In this document: positions 52,549-63,000 of the stretch, one piece after another
How the letters are laid out: each line of letters opens with the position of its first letter
Position numbering within the stretch: the stretch's first letter is position 1
Position numbers and translations under genes: made by a program
Assembly: GCA_963789275.1 (NCBI GenBank)
Contig: CAWBKF010000003.1
Location: forward strand, 186,001-250,000
Length of the DNA: 64,000 nt
Direction: 5' to 3'
Origin: DAHUYF01 sp963789275
GTDB lineage: Bacteria; Pseudomonadota; Alphaproteobacteria; ATCC43930; CGMCC-115725
Notes under the pieces: model-generated
The model's input: only the letters and a program-made list of their open reading frames with translations
What the model was told of the DNA's origin: nothing
The model's database searches: none

Positions 52549-54361
52549 ATGGCCTCGCAGCGCGACCCCAAATCCCCCGCCGGCGTGGCCGCGCCCGCGC
52601 TCGGCGCCTTGCCGGAATGGGACCTGCGCGACCTCTACCCCGGCCGCGACAGCGCCGAGCTGAGGCGCGACCTGGAACGGAGCGAGGCGCAGGCGGCGGC
52701 GTTCCGCACACGCTACGAGGGCAAGCTCGCGGCGTTGCCGGGAGCGGCGCTGGGCGCGGCGGTCGCCGAGTACGAGCGGCTGCAGGAGACGCTCGGCCGG
52801 ATCATGAGCTACGCCTCGCTGGTCTATGCCGGCGACATGGAGGACGCCGAGACCGGGCGCTTCTTCCAGAACATGCAGGAGAAGGTCAACGCCATCGCCA
52901 CGGTGCTGCTGTTCTTCACGCTGGAGCTCAATCGGATCGAGGAGGCCGATCTCGCGGCGAAGCTCGAAAGCCCGGAGCTCAGGCACTATGCACCCTGGCT
53001 GCGCGACACCCGCGCCTTCCGCCCGCATCAGCTTGCCGATGAGATCGAGACGCTGTTGCACGAGAAATACGTCGCCGGCCGCGCCGCGTGGACGCGGCTT
53101 TTCGACGAGACCATGGCGGGCCTGCGCTTTGCCGTCGACGGCACGGAGCTCACCAGCGCCGAAGCGCTGCACCTGCTCTCCGAGGCCGATCCCGGCAAGC
53201 GCCGGCGCGCCGCCAAGGCGCTGGGCGACGTGTTCGCGAAGAACGCGCGCCTCTTCGCGCTCATCACCAACACGCTTGCCAAGGACAAGGAGATCGAGGA
53301 TCGCTGGCGGCATTTCCCGCGGCCGATCTCGTCGCGCAACCTCGGCAACTTCGTCGAGGACGAGGTGGTGGACGCGCTGATCACCGCGGTGCGCGCCAGC
53401 TTCCCGGCACTGTCGCACCGCTATTACCGGCTCAAGGCGCGCTGGTTCGGCGTCGCCACGCTGCCCTATTGGGACCGCAACGCGCCGCTGCCCGAGCAGG
53501 ACGATGCGCTCGTCCCGTGGCCCGAGGCCGAGCGCATCGTGCTCGGCGCCTATGCCGCCTTCTCGCCGGAGCTCGCCGATATCGGCCGGCGCTTCTTCGT
53601 CAATCGCTGGATCGACGCGCCGGTGCGGCCGGGCAAGTCGCCCGGCGCCTTTGCCCATCCGACCGTGCCGAGCGCGCATCCCTATCTGCTGCTGAACTAC
53701 CAGGGCAGGACGCGCGACGTGATGACGCTGGCGCATGAGCTCGGCCACGGCGTGCATCAGGTGCTCGCGGGCCCGCAAGGCCAGCTCATGGCGGACACGC
53801 CGCTGACGCTGGCCGAGACCGCCTCGGTCTTCGGCGAGATGCTGACCTTTCGCGCGCTGCTCGGCGCCGAGCGCGACCCGCGCCGGCGCAAGATCATGCT
53901 CGCCTCCAAGGTCGAGGACATGCTCAACACCGTGGTGCGGCAGATCGCCTTCGTCGAATTCGAGCGCCGCGTCCATGACGAGCGCCGCCAGGGCGAGCTC
54001 ACCGCCGAGCGCATCGGCGAGCTCTGGATGAGCCGTGCAGGGCGAGAGCCTGGGGCCGGCGATCACCTTCGAGCCGGAGTACCGCCACTACTGGACCTAC
54101 ATTCCGCATTTCATCCACACGCCGTTCTACGTCTACGCCTATGCCTTCGGCGACTGCCTGGTGAACTCGCTCTATGCCGTCTACCAGGGCGCGGCGCCGG
54201 GCTTCGCCGCGAAGTATCTCGACATGCTGCGCGCCGGCGGCAGCAAGCGGCACCGGGAGCTGCTGGCGCCCTTCGGCCTCGATGCCGGCGATCCCGGCTT
54301 CTGGCGGAAGGGATTGTCGGTGATCGCGGGATTCATCGACGAGCTCGAGGCGATGGGCTGA
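52549..54361 (+). CDS. pepF: M3-family oligoendopeptidase F (PepF-like), frameshifted near the C-terminus
   Basis: This cytoplasmic zinc metallopeptidase cleaves short peptides. The first part (WDLRDLYPGRDSAELRRDLE, then SAHPYLLLNYQGRTRDVMTL) leads to the zinc site AHELGHGVH (about 399-407). One extra base at 54033-54034 after ELWMS shifts the frame. The true frame continues VQGESLGPAITFEPEYRHYW and FIHTPFYVYAYAFGDCLVN and stops at 54361, giving about 603 residues. Without correction the ORF runs to 54543 with unrelated sequence. A ribosome-binding site AAGGAGAG precedes 52549. The ABC1 kinase gene follows after 7 nt. Confidence 0.9.
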
Positions 54362-54368
54362 GGCGCAG

Positions 54369-55727
54369 ATGGCCGATGGCGACAATCTCGGCGGCCGCGT
54401 CCGGCGCTATGCGCGGGTCTCGACTGCCATGGGCGGGCTGGCCGCGCGGCTCGCCGGGGCGCGCTATCTCGGCATGCCGATCGACCGTGCGCGCCACGCC
54501 GCCGACCTCACGGCGGCGCTGGGCGGCATCAAGGGACCGCTGATGAAGGTGGCGCAGCTGCTCGCCACCATTCCCGACGCGCTGCCCAAGGAATATGCCA
54601 GCGAGCTCGCGGCGCTGCAGGCGAACGCGCCGCCGATGGGCTGGCCCTTCGTACGCCGGCGCATGCAGGCCGAGCTCGGGCCGGACTGGCCGCGGAAGTT
54701 CAGGAGCTTCGAGCAGGTGGCGGCACGCGCCGCCTCGCTCGGCCAGGTGCATCGCGCGACGTCGCTCGACGGCACGGCGCTGGCCTGCAAGCTGCAATAT
54801 CCCGACATGGCCTCGGCGGTGGAGGCGGATCTCAACCAGCTGAAAATGGTGATGTCGCTCTACGAGCGCTACGACCGCGCCATCACCACCGACGAGATCC
54901 ATGCCGAGATCGCCGAGCGGCTGCGCGAGGAGCTCGATTATCGGCGCGAGGCGGCGCATATGCTTCTCTATCGCCGCATGCTCGCCGAGGAGAAGGAAAT
55001 CGCGGTGCCGGAGCCGGTGCCGGCGCTGTCGACCGGGCGGCTGCTGACCATGAGCTGGCTCGAGGGCACGCCCTTCCTCGAGGCGGTGAAGGCGCCGGCG
55101 GCGCGGCGCAACGCGATCGCGCGCAACATGTTCCGCGCCTGGTACGTGCCGTTCTATTATTACGGCGTCATCCATGGCGACCCGCATCTCGGCAACTACA
55201 CCGTCCGCGAGGATGGCGGCATCAACCTGCTCGATTTCGGCTGCGTCCGCATCTTCCCGCCGGCCTTCGTCGGCGGCGTCATCGACCTCTATCACGCGCT
55301 CGATCGCGACGATGCGGCGCTGGCCGTCCATGCCTATGAGAGCTGGGGCTTCCGCAACCTGTCGCGCGAGATGATCGCGGCGCTGAACCGCTGGGCGAAT
55401 TTCCTCTACGCGCCGCTGCTCGACGACCGCAAGCGCCGCATCCAGGAGCAGGAGGGCGCCTATGGCCGCGACGTCGCCGAGGAGGTGCATCGCGAGATCC
55501 GGCGGCTCGGCGGGGTCCAGCCGCCGCGCGAGTTCGTGTTCATGGACCGCGCTGCCGTCGGGCTCGGCTCGGTCTTCATGCATCTGAAGGCCGAGATCAA
55601 CTGGCACCGCCTGTTCCACGAGCTGATCGACGATTTCTCCGTAGAGGCGCTGGCGCGGCGGCAGAAGAGCGCGCTGAGCGAGGCGGAGGTGCCGGGAGAA
55701 TTGGCGCCGCGGAAGAAGCCGCGCTGA
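54369..55727 (+). CDS. ABC1 / UbiB-family atypical kinase
   Basis: The 452-residue protein belongs to the UbiB/ADCK family of kinase-like proteins tied to ubiquinone synthesis. It has KGPLMKVAQLLATIP (the KxGQ-type N-lobe motif, here KVAQ), AASLGQVHRAT (the Ala-rich nucleotide loop), the lysine in ACKLQYP, the catalytic HGDPHLGNYT and the metal motif LDFGCVR. No C-terminal membrane helices are seen, unlike E. coli UbiB. It starts 7 nt after pepF. UbiX and COQ9 lie elsewhere in the window. Confidence 0.9.
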   Translation: MADGDNLGGRVRRYARVSTAMGGLAARLAGARYLGMPIDRARHAADLTAALGGIKGPLMKVAQLLATIPDALPKEYASELAALQANAPPMGWPFVRRRMQAELGPDWPRKFRSFEQVAARAASLGQVHRATSLDGTALACKLQYPDMASAVEADLNQLKMVMSLYERYDRAITTDEIHAEIAERLREELDYRREAAHMLLYRRMLAEEKEIAVPEPVPALSTGRLLTMSWLEGTPFLEAVKAPAARRNAIARNMFRAWYVPFYYYGVIHGDPHLGNYTVREDGGINLLDFGCVRIFPPAFVGGVIDLYHALDRDDAALAVHAYESWGFRNLSREMIAALNRWANFLYAPLLDDRKRRIQEQEGAYGRDVAEEVHREIRRLGGVQPPREFVFMDRAAVGLGSVFMHLKAEINWHRLFHELIDDFSVEALARRQKSALSEAEVPGELAPRKKPR

Positions 55728-55739
55728 CGCGCGGTCGGG

Positions 55740-56698
55740 CTAAGCCCGGCTGCAGGCGCCGCCGCCCAGCACGCAGAACTTGGCGCAGTGCGGATGGTTG
55801 AGGCTCACCGCGCCGGCGGCATCGGCCAGCGTCGATCCAAGATCGAAACGCGAATCATACGGGCAGCAGCGTGCAGGCGATGACGCTCGGCCGGTCGGCG
55901 TCGCGATGCTTCACCACCATGCGCGAGGAGGCGCACATCACCGCGGCGGGATCGACATGGAGGATGTCCCAGCAGGCGGTGGTGATCTCCGGCACGTCGG
56001 CGGCCGCGTCCATCTCGGGGAAGATGACGAGCTGCTCGCGATCCTCCGCGTCGATGGCGAGGCCGTGCTCGGCGAAGAGGCGGGCGAAGCCCTGGCGCAT
56101 GGCGCAATCCGGCTCGCCCCAGAGCGTGCGGCCGGCAACGGTGGTGGTGAAGCCGTTGCCCAGCAGCCATTTCAGCCCGTCGAAGGTCGGCCGCCATGTG
56201 TCCTCGCCGCGTTCCTCCTCGTGGAGCGCGCAGGTGTAGTGGTCGAGCGAGACACGCAGGGTGAGGCGCGCGCCAAGCCGGCGGCGCAGCTCGAGCAGGG
56301 GCGCATCGAGCCGCCGCATCGGCCGCATGGCGTTGGTCAGCACCAGCACGCGGAAGCCGCGGCCAAGGCACTCCTCCAGCATCTCCATAATGTCGGGATT
56401 CATGAAGGGCTCGCCGCCGGTGAAGCCGATCTCCTCGGTCGGCAGGCGGTCGCGCGCGATCTCGTCGAGATAGTCGCGCATCTCCGCCGCGGTGAGATAG
56501 GAGAGCCGGTCATTGCGCGGGCTCGAACTCGATGTAGCAATGGGCGCAGGCGATGTTGCAGAGCGTGCCGGTGTTGAACCACAGCGTCTTCAGCGCCTGG
56601 AGCGCCACCGTGGCGCGCGCCTCGCCTTTGGCGGTGAGCCCGGGATCGCGGAATTTCGCAGCATCGAGCGGGCGCGCCGCGGCCTGCGCCGCCGCCAC
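55740..56698 (-). CDS. Radical SAM protein, frameshifted twice; fused in frame after a metallophosphoesterase
   Basis: From about 56698 (an in-frame GTG) the sequence gives DAAKFRDPGLTAKG and the cluster motif CNIACAHCYIE, a CxxxCxxC site for the [4Fe-4S] cluster that cleaves S-adenosylmethionine. An extra base at about 56527 shifts the frame. The next frame holds SPRNDRLSYLTAAEMRDYL and FTGGEPFMNPDIMEM (the GGEP motif) and RVSLDHYT. A second extra base at 55860 follows ACTLLP. After it the sequence ends LNHPHCAKFCVLGGGACS at 55740, a Cys-rich tail that may bind a second cluster. Substrate unknown. Confidence 0.82.
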
Positions 56699-57571
56699 CG
56701 GCCAGGCGGCGCCACGGCCCGGCGCCGCCGCACCGGGCCAGGCGAGGCTGCCCGGCGCCAGCGCCGCACCGCGCGCCGCGAGCTCCGCCGCCGGCAGCAC
56801 GTCGCAGCTCGGCCACAGGCCGGTCTCGAGCGCGCCGGCATAGCCTTCGGGGAGACCCGCCGCCCGCATCTTCGCCGCCGCGGCAGCGTGCTCATAGGCG
56901 AGCGCCGCGTGCTCGACGGTGATGCCGTCGGCGCCGGGCGAGAGCACGCTGTACCAGACCAGCGGTGTGCCGTCATTGGCCGGCATGCCGATCGCCCCGG
57001 AATTGTGCCAGAGCAGGCCGTCGATGATCTCCGTGGAGGGGATGCCGCAATGACCGGCGATGACGCCGTCGCAGCCGGCGGCGGCGAGCTCCTCGCGCTT
57101 CACCGCGGCGGGGGTCGAGGCGAAGACGAAGCGGTTGATCTGCCGCACGCTGCCATGCACCACCGCCAGGCGCCGCCCGCCCAGCATGATATCGAGCCGG
57201 CGCGGCAGCGCCGCCATCCAGCCGCGCGCCTCGGCATCGAGGCTGCGCGCGGCATGGGCGTACCATGCGACCGCCATGAGGTCGCAGGCGCTGCCCGCGG
57301 CGTAGCCGCAGCCGCAATCGCCGGCGCCGCCGCCCAGCGACTCCTCGCAATTGCCCATGACCACGGCGATGCCGGAGCGGCGTACGAGGTCGAGGGTGGC
57401 GCCGGCATCGGCGCCGTAGGCGACGACGTCGCCGGTACAGACAATGCGCCGGGGCGGAATGCCGAGCCGCGCCGCCGCCGCGAGCACCGCCCGCGTCGCC
57501 TCGAGATTGCTGTAGGGGCCGCCGAAGACCAGCACCGGCCCATCCATCGGCAGCGCAACCGGATGTTCCAT
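56510..57571 (-). CDS. Metallophosphoesterase (calcineurin-like), joined in frame to a radical SAM module
   Basis: The ORF begins at ATG 57571 (MEHPVALPMDGPVLVFGG). It has the phosphoesterase motifs VFGGPYSNLEATRAVL, CTGDVVAYGADAG (metal-binding Asp), VMGNCEESLG (GNCE in place of GNHE), VVHGSVRQINRF (metal His) and IAGHCGIPSTEI. A Cys-rich insert CEESLGGGAGDCGCGYAAG, seen as three nearby cysteines, is unusual. After about residue 285 an Ala-rich linker leads without a stop into the N-terminus of a radical SAM protein, so both would form one chain of about 600 residues if the later frameshifts are corrected. Substrate not known. Confidence 0.82.
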   Translation of the reverse strand: MEHPVALPMDGPVLVFGGPYSNLEATRAVLAAAARLGIPPRRIVCTGDVVAYGADAGATLDLVRRSGIAVVMGNCEESLGGGAGDCGCGYAAGSACDLMAVAWYAHAARSLDAEARGWMAALPRRLDIMLGGRRLAVVHGSVRQINRFVFASTPAAVKREELAAAGCDGVIAGHCGIPSTEIIDGLLWHNSGAIGMPANDGTPLVWYSVLSPGADGITVEHAALAYEHAAAAAKMRAAGLPEGYAGALETGLWPSCDVLPAAELAARGAALAPGSLAWPGAAAPGRGAAWPVAAAQAAARPLDAAKFRDPGLTAKGEARATVALQALKTLWFNTGTLCNIACAHCYIEFEPAQ

Positions 57572-57731
57572 GCCGCCGACTATAGCCGGTCGCCACGCCG
57601 ACGGCACAGAGGACGGGGGATGCCGGCCGGCACCCTCACGGCTTCTTGATTCCGGGCGACGGGCTCGCCTCGCGCCCTTCCATCTCGCGCGTCACCATCA
57701 CGAGCGCGTGGTTGGTCACCAGCCGAGTGCC

Positions 57732-57848
57732 GTCGTCGCGCCAGCGGCAGATGCGGCGCGATCGCCGCCACTCCTCGGCCGTCGTGTCGCTGGCATAATG
57801 CGGCCCATCCTGCCGGTAGTTTGGGCGAGCGATTTCAGTCCGAGCCAT
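57732..57848 (-). pseudogene. IS5-family transposase relic (N-terminal fragment)
   Basis: The minus strand reads ARPNYRQDGPHYASDTTAEEW (split here as RPNYRQDG and YASDTTAEEW), matching the N-terminus of IS5 orfA proteins (RPxYxRxGLRYASDTTDxEW). The expected continuation AAIAPHLPLARRR is found in the next frame, one base apart, after which similarity ends. About 40 codons remain. No inverted repeats could be found in the surrounding 390-bp gap (57608-57996), which holds no other gene that can be supported. Confidence 0.6.
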
Positions 57849-57996
57849 CACGGACTCCGTCATCGCTCGCCACTCGACAGAATCACCGATCACTGAAATC
57901 ACACACCTTATTTTCCGGCCAGCCTCTTACTGACGCACCTTAATGCTTTAGAAGCGGCCGCACATAGGAGCGGCATATATAAGGAAGTCGGCGGGG

Positions 57997-59757
57997 TTGA
58001 GGGAACACCGAAAAAACGGCATTGGATTTCGTTGGTCGAATTGGCCCCCGCTGCGTCTGATTCTGGCGGGTGCGCCCTTTGTGGCGCTAATCGCGCCAGC
58101 GACGGCACAGACGCCGCCGGTCCTTCCACCCTCGATTGAACCCGGCCGCATCCAGCAGCAATTCCAGGCGCCCGCCTATGCGCCGCCAGTGTCGCCGCCG
58201 ATTACGGTGCAGCAGGCGCCGCCGGAGAACGGGCCGCCACCTGGTGCCGAAAAAATCCAGCTCACCCTCGACAATGTCGAGGTTCAAGGCTCCACGATCT
58301 ATGGTCCCGCCGATCTGGCGCCGCTGATTGCACCCTATCTCCATCATTCGATCGCGCTGACCAATCTCTTTCACCTCGCCGATGAAATCACCACCAAATA
58401 CCGCGCCGATGGCTATATCCTGTCGCGCGCCGTCGTGCCGGCGCAGCATATCGGCCAGGCGGCGCGGATCACCGTCATCGAGGGCTTCGTTAGCGAGGTC
58501 CAGTTCAAGGGCTATGAGAGCCCCACCCTGAAGGCCTATGCCCGGCATATCATGGAATCGAAGCCGCTGCGGGCTGACGAGCTCGAGCGCTATCTGCTGC
58601 TGTCCAACGACCTGCCCGGCGTCCAGGCGAAGGCCGTGCTATCGCCGTCGCCCAGCGTCACGGGCGGCGCGCTCCTGACTGTGGTCACCGAGCAAAAGCT
58701 GATGGACGGCTCGCTCGCTGTCGACAACCGCGGCACCAAATTCATCGGCCCGATCCAGTTCTATGCCGCGGCCGGGATGAACATCCCGAGCCTGGATAGC
58801 CGTCTCGCCGCCCGCTACATCACCACGCCCAGCATTCGCGAGCTGCAATACGGCGAGCTCACCTACACTCAGCCGATCGGCTCCGACGGGCTGCGCCTCA
58901 TCGTCTACGGCAACGAGACCCATTCGCGCCCCGGCTATACCCTGAGCCCGTTCAACGTCTTCAGCGACGGCGACGAGGCCATGCTGACCCTGGCCTATCC
59001 GGTGTTGCGCTCGCGCGACCATAATCTCGAGTTGCGCGGCAGCTTCGACGTCACCGATTTGGTGACCGTCGTCAACAATGCCTCTGGTATCCCGCCTTCA
59101 TCGAACGATCATCTGCGTATCTTCCGGCTCGGCGTCTCGCACGACCTCGCCGACGCCTGGGACGGCGTCACTCTGGCAACGGCACGGTTCAGCCAAGGCG
59201 CCAATATCCTGGGCGCCTCGGCCAACGACAACCGTGCGACGCCGTCGCGGCCCGGCGCGCAAAGCGACTTCACCGCCTGGAAGGGCGAGATCTCGCGCCA
59301 CCAGGATCTGCATGTCCTCTATCCCGGCTTGGGATTCCTCGCTGCCGCCGAAGGCCAGATATCGGAAAGCGGCTCTCTGCCGGCCTCGGAGCAATTCGGC
59401 CTCGGCGGCACGCAATACGGCCGCGCCTACGCTCCTTCCGATGTCACCGCCGATAATGGCTGGGCGGTAAAGAGCGAGCTGCAATACAACCCGCCGGTCC
59501 CCAGCTGGGTCGCCGAATGGCTCGACACCTATCAGGTCTACGGCTTCTACGAGCGCGGCCGTGCCACCCGTAACCTGAGTTCGGTCGGCACGGGCGCGCT
59601 CTCGGACGCGGGTGCCGGCATCCGCTTCGTGCTGGCGAACCGCCTCGTGAGTGACATCGAGATGACGAAGCCATTGTCTCGCGATGAAACGATCAATTAC
59701 GGCGAGCCCCATGCCCGCCCCTGGCGACTGTTCTTCTCCGTCTCGAGCCAATTCTGA
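57997..59757 (+). CDS. Two-partner secretion outer-membrane transporter TpsB (ShlB/FhaC/HecB family)
   Basis: The 586-residue outer-membrane protein secretes the adjacent TpsA. It has a signal peptide region (LRLILAGAPFVALIAPATAQ) and a Pro-rich plug linker with GRIQQQFQAP. Two POTRA domains follow (about 85-165, IQLTLDNVEVQGSTIYG, and 165-235, VIEGFVSEVQFKGY), then a 16-strand beta-barrel ending in WRLFFSVSSQF, with the C-terminal Phe typical of barrels. The start is a TTG at 57997 with AAGGAAG upstream, and no better ATG exists. The tpsA gene starts 328 nt downstream. Confidence 0.9.
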   Translation: MREHRKNGIGFRWSNWPPLRLILAGAPFVALIAPATAQTPPVLPPSIEPGRIQQQFQAPAYAPPVSPPITVQQAPPENGPPPGAEKIQLTLDNVEVQGSTIYGPADLAPLIAPYLHHSIALTNLFHLADEITTKYRADGYILSRAVVPAQHIGQAARITVIEGFVSEVQFKGYESPTLKAYARHIMESKPLRADELERYLLLSNDLPGVQAKAVLSPSPSVTGGALLTVVTEQKLMDGSLAVDNRGTKFIGPIQFYAAAGMNIPSLDSRLAARYITTPSIRELQYGELTYTQPIGSDGLRLIVYGNETHSRPGYTLSPFNVFSDGDEAMLTLAYPVLRSRDHNLELRGSFDVTDLVTVVNNASGIPPSSNDHLRIFRLGVSHDLADAWDGVTLATARFSQGANILGASANDNRATPSRPGAQSDFTAWKGEISRHQDLHVLYPGLGFLAAAEGQISESGSLPASEQFGLGGTQYGRAYAPSDVTADNGWAVKSELQYNPPVPSWVAEWLDTYQVYGFYERGRATRNLSSVGTGALSDAGAGIRFVLANRLVSDIEMTKPLSRDETINYGEPHARPWRLFFSVSSQF

Positions 59758-59934
59758 CGCGGGGCGCGCCTGTCGCTGCCTTGGCCGGCACTTGCCGAGG
59801 TTCGCGCGGAATCGAAACGGTACAATCCCGGCAGGTGAACCGACGAGATACTGCAAGTGTTCTTGCTCGGTATTCGACGCCCCCGAATTACTGCATCACC
59901 GGCACGGCAATTAAACAAACGTCAGCAGTTAAAG

Positions 59935-59963
59935 TTGACAGATCATTGGTTAATACTTAGTTA
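59935..59963 (+). promoter_or_regulatory. Possible tpsA promoter in an AT-rich spacer
   Basis: The 328-bp gap between tpsB and tpsA (59758-60085) is unusually AT-rich in its second half. TTGACA, a consensus -35, is at 59935-59940. TTAGTT at 59958-59963 with a 17-nt spacer is a poor -10. The repeated TTAAT units (59950-59965) may bind a regulator. No protein frame is seen in the gap. Confidence 0.4.
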
Positions 59964-60085
59964 ATGCTGTGATTTATCTTGTTTTTTACCGAAATTTGTG
60001 ATTGGGTTGAGGTAGAGGGGTAGGGTCGCAAAGGTTCGGTCGACGTTGCAGCAATGGATAGGGCAGCTCATTGAAGTCTGACCGA

Positions 60086-63000
60086 ATGCAGGGCGCGCGG
60101 CGCGCGACGGGCCTGCGCCTCCGGCTGATGGCTGGTACGGCGATGCCGGTCTTGCTGGCGGCTGCGGCATCAGGCGCCCAGGCACAATCGCTGCCGAGCG
60201 GCGGACAGCTGGTGACGGGGTCGGCGGCGATCGCGCAGACCTCGCCGAGCAAGCTTAACATTATCCAATCGAGTGATCGCGCGACCCTCAACTGGCAGAG
60301 CTTCTCGATCGGCCAGGGCAACAGCGTCAACGTCGAGCAGCCCGGCACCCGCTCGATGGAGATCGAGCAGGTCGTCGGCAACAATGTCTCCCAGATCTTC
60401 GGCCGGCTCACCTCGAACGGCCAGATCGTCATCACCAATCCGAACGGCATCTATTTCGGTCCCACCTCCCAGATCGACGTCGCCGGCCTCGTCGCCTCGA
60501 CGGCACAGGCGAGCCCGGCCGCGCTCGCCACGTTCCAGGCAGGCGGCGCGCTCCACCTCGACCAGGTAGGCAGCGCGAACGCCGCGATCGTCAACCAGGG
60601 CCGGATCACCGTCTCGGGCGCGGGCTTGGCGGCCTTTGTCGCGCCCGGCGTGCGCAATGAGGGCGTCATCCAGGCGAAGCTCGGCACGGTGCAGCTCGCC
60701 TCGGGCACCACCGCGACCTTGGACTTCTACGGTGACGGGCTGGTGAGCCTCGCGGTCACCGGCCAGACCCTGGCGCAGGCGATCGGTCCCGACGGCAAGC
60801 CGCTCAAGGCGGCGGTCTCCAACAGCGGCACGATCAGCGCCGCCGGCGGCACGGTGCTGGTCACAGCCAACGTCGCTTCGGGCATCGTCGATCAGGCGAT
60901 CAACGTCCAGGGCGTGGTCGCGGCGCGCGCCGTCAGCCAGCAGGGCGGCGAGATCGTGCTCGATGGCGGCGGCAACGGCGCCGTGGTCGTGGCCGGCAGC
61001 CTGGACGCGTCGGGCACAAGGGCGGGGCAGACCGGCGGCAGCGTCGAGGTGTTGGGTAACGCCGTTACACTTGCCAGCAGTGCCAAGGTCGATGTCGCGG
61101 GCAATGCGGGCGGCGGCACGGCCCTGATCGGCGGCAATTTCCACGGCGCCGCCGGCACGCGCACTGCCGCCGCCACGACCGTGGCGAAGGGTGCGGCCAT
61201 CAACGCCGACGCGATCGTCAGCGGCAGTGGCGGCAATGTCGCCATTTGGTCGAATGAGGCCACCCGCTTCGCCGGCACCGTCACCGCCACCGGCGGCGCG
61301 CAATCCGGCAATGGCGGCCGCGTCGAGACCTCGGGCGCGCAGCTTACCATCGCCGACAGTGCCCGCGTCGACACCAACGCGGCCAGCGGCCATGCCGGCA
61401 CTTGGCTGCTCGATCCGAATAACGTTACCATCGCCGCGAGCGGCGGCACGATCTCGCCCACCACCATTGAAGCCAATCTCGCCACCGGCAATGTCGAGAT
61501 CGACACGGTCTCGGCCGGCACCACCGGCACCGGCAACATTACCATCAGCAACAATGTGATCTATAGCAGCAGCTACGATCTGAGCCTGCTGGCGCAGGGC
61601 AACATCGTCGCCAATGCCAGCATCCAGAACACCCAGGCCAGCGGCGGCGGCGCGCTCAATCTCGTTGCCGGTTGGGATGGCTCGACCGGCCTCTCCGCCG
61701 GCGTCGTGACAATATCGCAGATCACCGGCAATTCCGCCGCCTATGGCAATGTCATCACCGGCGCCACCGGCACGCTCTATGTCAACAGCGCGAACGGCGC
61801 GCAGAGTGTGGCACTCGGCAGCGACAGCGGCACCACCACCGTCGCGGCCAACAACGTTACGCTGCAAGGCGCCACGAGCGGCTTTTACGCCCAGCTCGGC
61901 TACAACCTGACCAACGCGAACGGGGGCTCCGCGACCGGGGCGATCAGCGTGAACGCGCGGGGAACCGTACTGCTCGCCGGCGGCGCCGCCAGCGGCGGCA
62001 ATGCTTACGCACAGATCGGACATGGCGGACTCAACGCCAATGCCGCCACGTCCAGCGGTTCGATCGCCATCACCGCCGGCAACCTCAGCCTGGCTGGCGG
62101 CAACGACAGCACGACGAACTACGCCCAGATCGGCCAGGGCAGCGCGGATACCGCGCAATCCGGCAGCGCGGCCTCTGGCAACATCGCCATCACCCTCACC
62201 GGGGCGCTGACGGGAACGGCAAACACAGCCGGCGACTTCATTGGCAACTTCGCCCAGAGCTCGGGCGGCGTCACCAATTCCACGACGGCGGTGAGCGCCG
62301 GCTCCGTCACCATGACCGGGCCGACGGCGTTTAACGGTACCGCCGTATCGGTCGTGACCACCGCCGGCCAGACCTATTCCGGCGCAGTCACGCTGGGCGC
62401 CGACACGACGCTGGAAGGTTCGACCGTCGCCTTCAGCAGCACGCTGGATGGTGCCAACAGCCTGACGATCAGCGGCAATGCCAGCTTCGCCGGCGCGGTG
62501 GGCGGCTCGACCGCGCTCGCGAGCCTCGGGGTCACCGGTACCACCACGCTCAGCACCGGCGCCGTCACCACGACGGGAACCCAGACCTATGCCGGCGCGG
62601 CGACGTTGGGCGCGAACACGACGCTGACCTCTACCACCGCCGGCACCATCGGCTTCGGCAGCACGCTGAATTCGTCGACGGCCACGGCGCGGTCGCTGAC
62701 GGTCTCCGGCAATGCCAGCTTCGGCGGCGTGGTCGGCGGCACCCACTCGCTCGCCAGCCTGGCGGTGAGCGGCGCGACAGCCATCGACACAACGGCGATC
62801 ACGACATCGGGGACGCAGACCTACACCGGCGCGGTGACGCTGGGCGACAATGCGACGCTGACGACGACCAACAAGCTGGTGACGCTGGGCAACGTCAGCG
62901 GCAGCGGCAACACGCTGAGCATCAGCGCGGGGTCCGGAGGGGTCACCTTCAACGGCGTGACGCTGGCGGCGCTGAACCTGACGACGACCGGCACCGAGAC

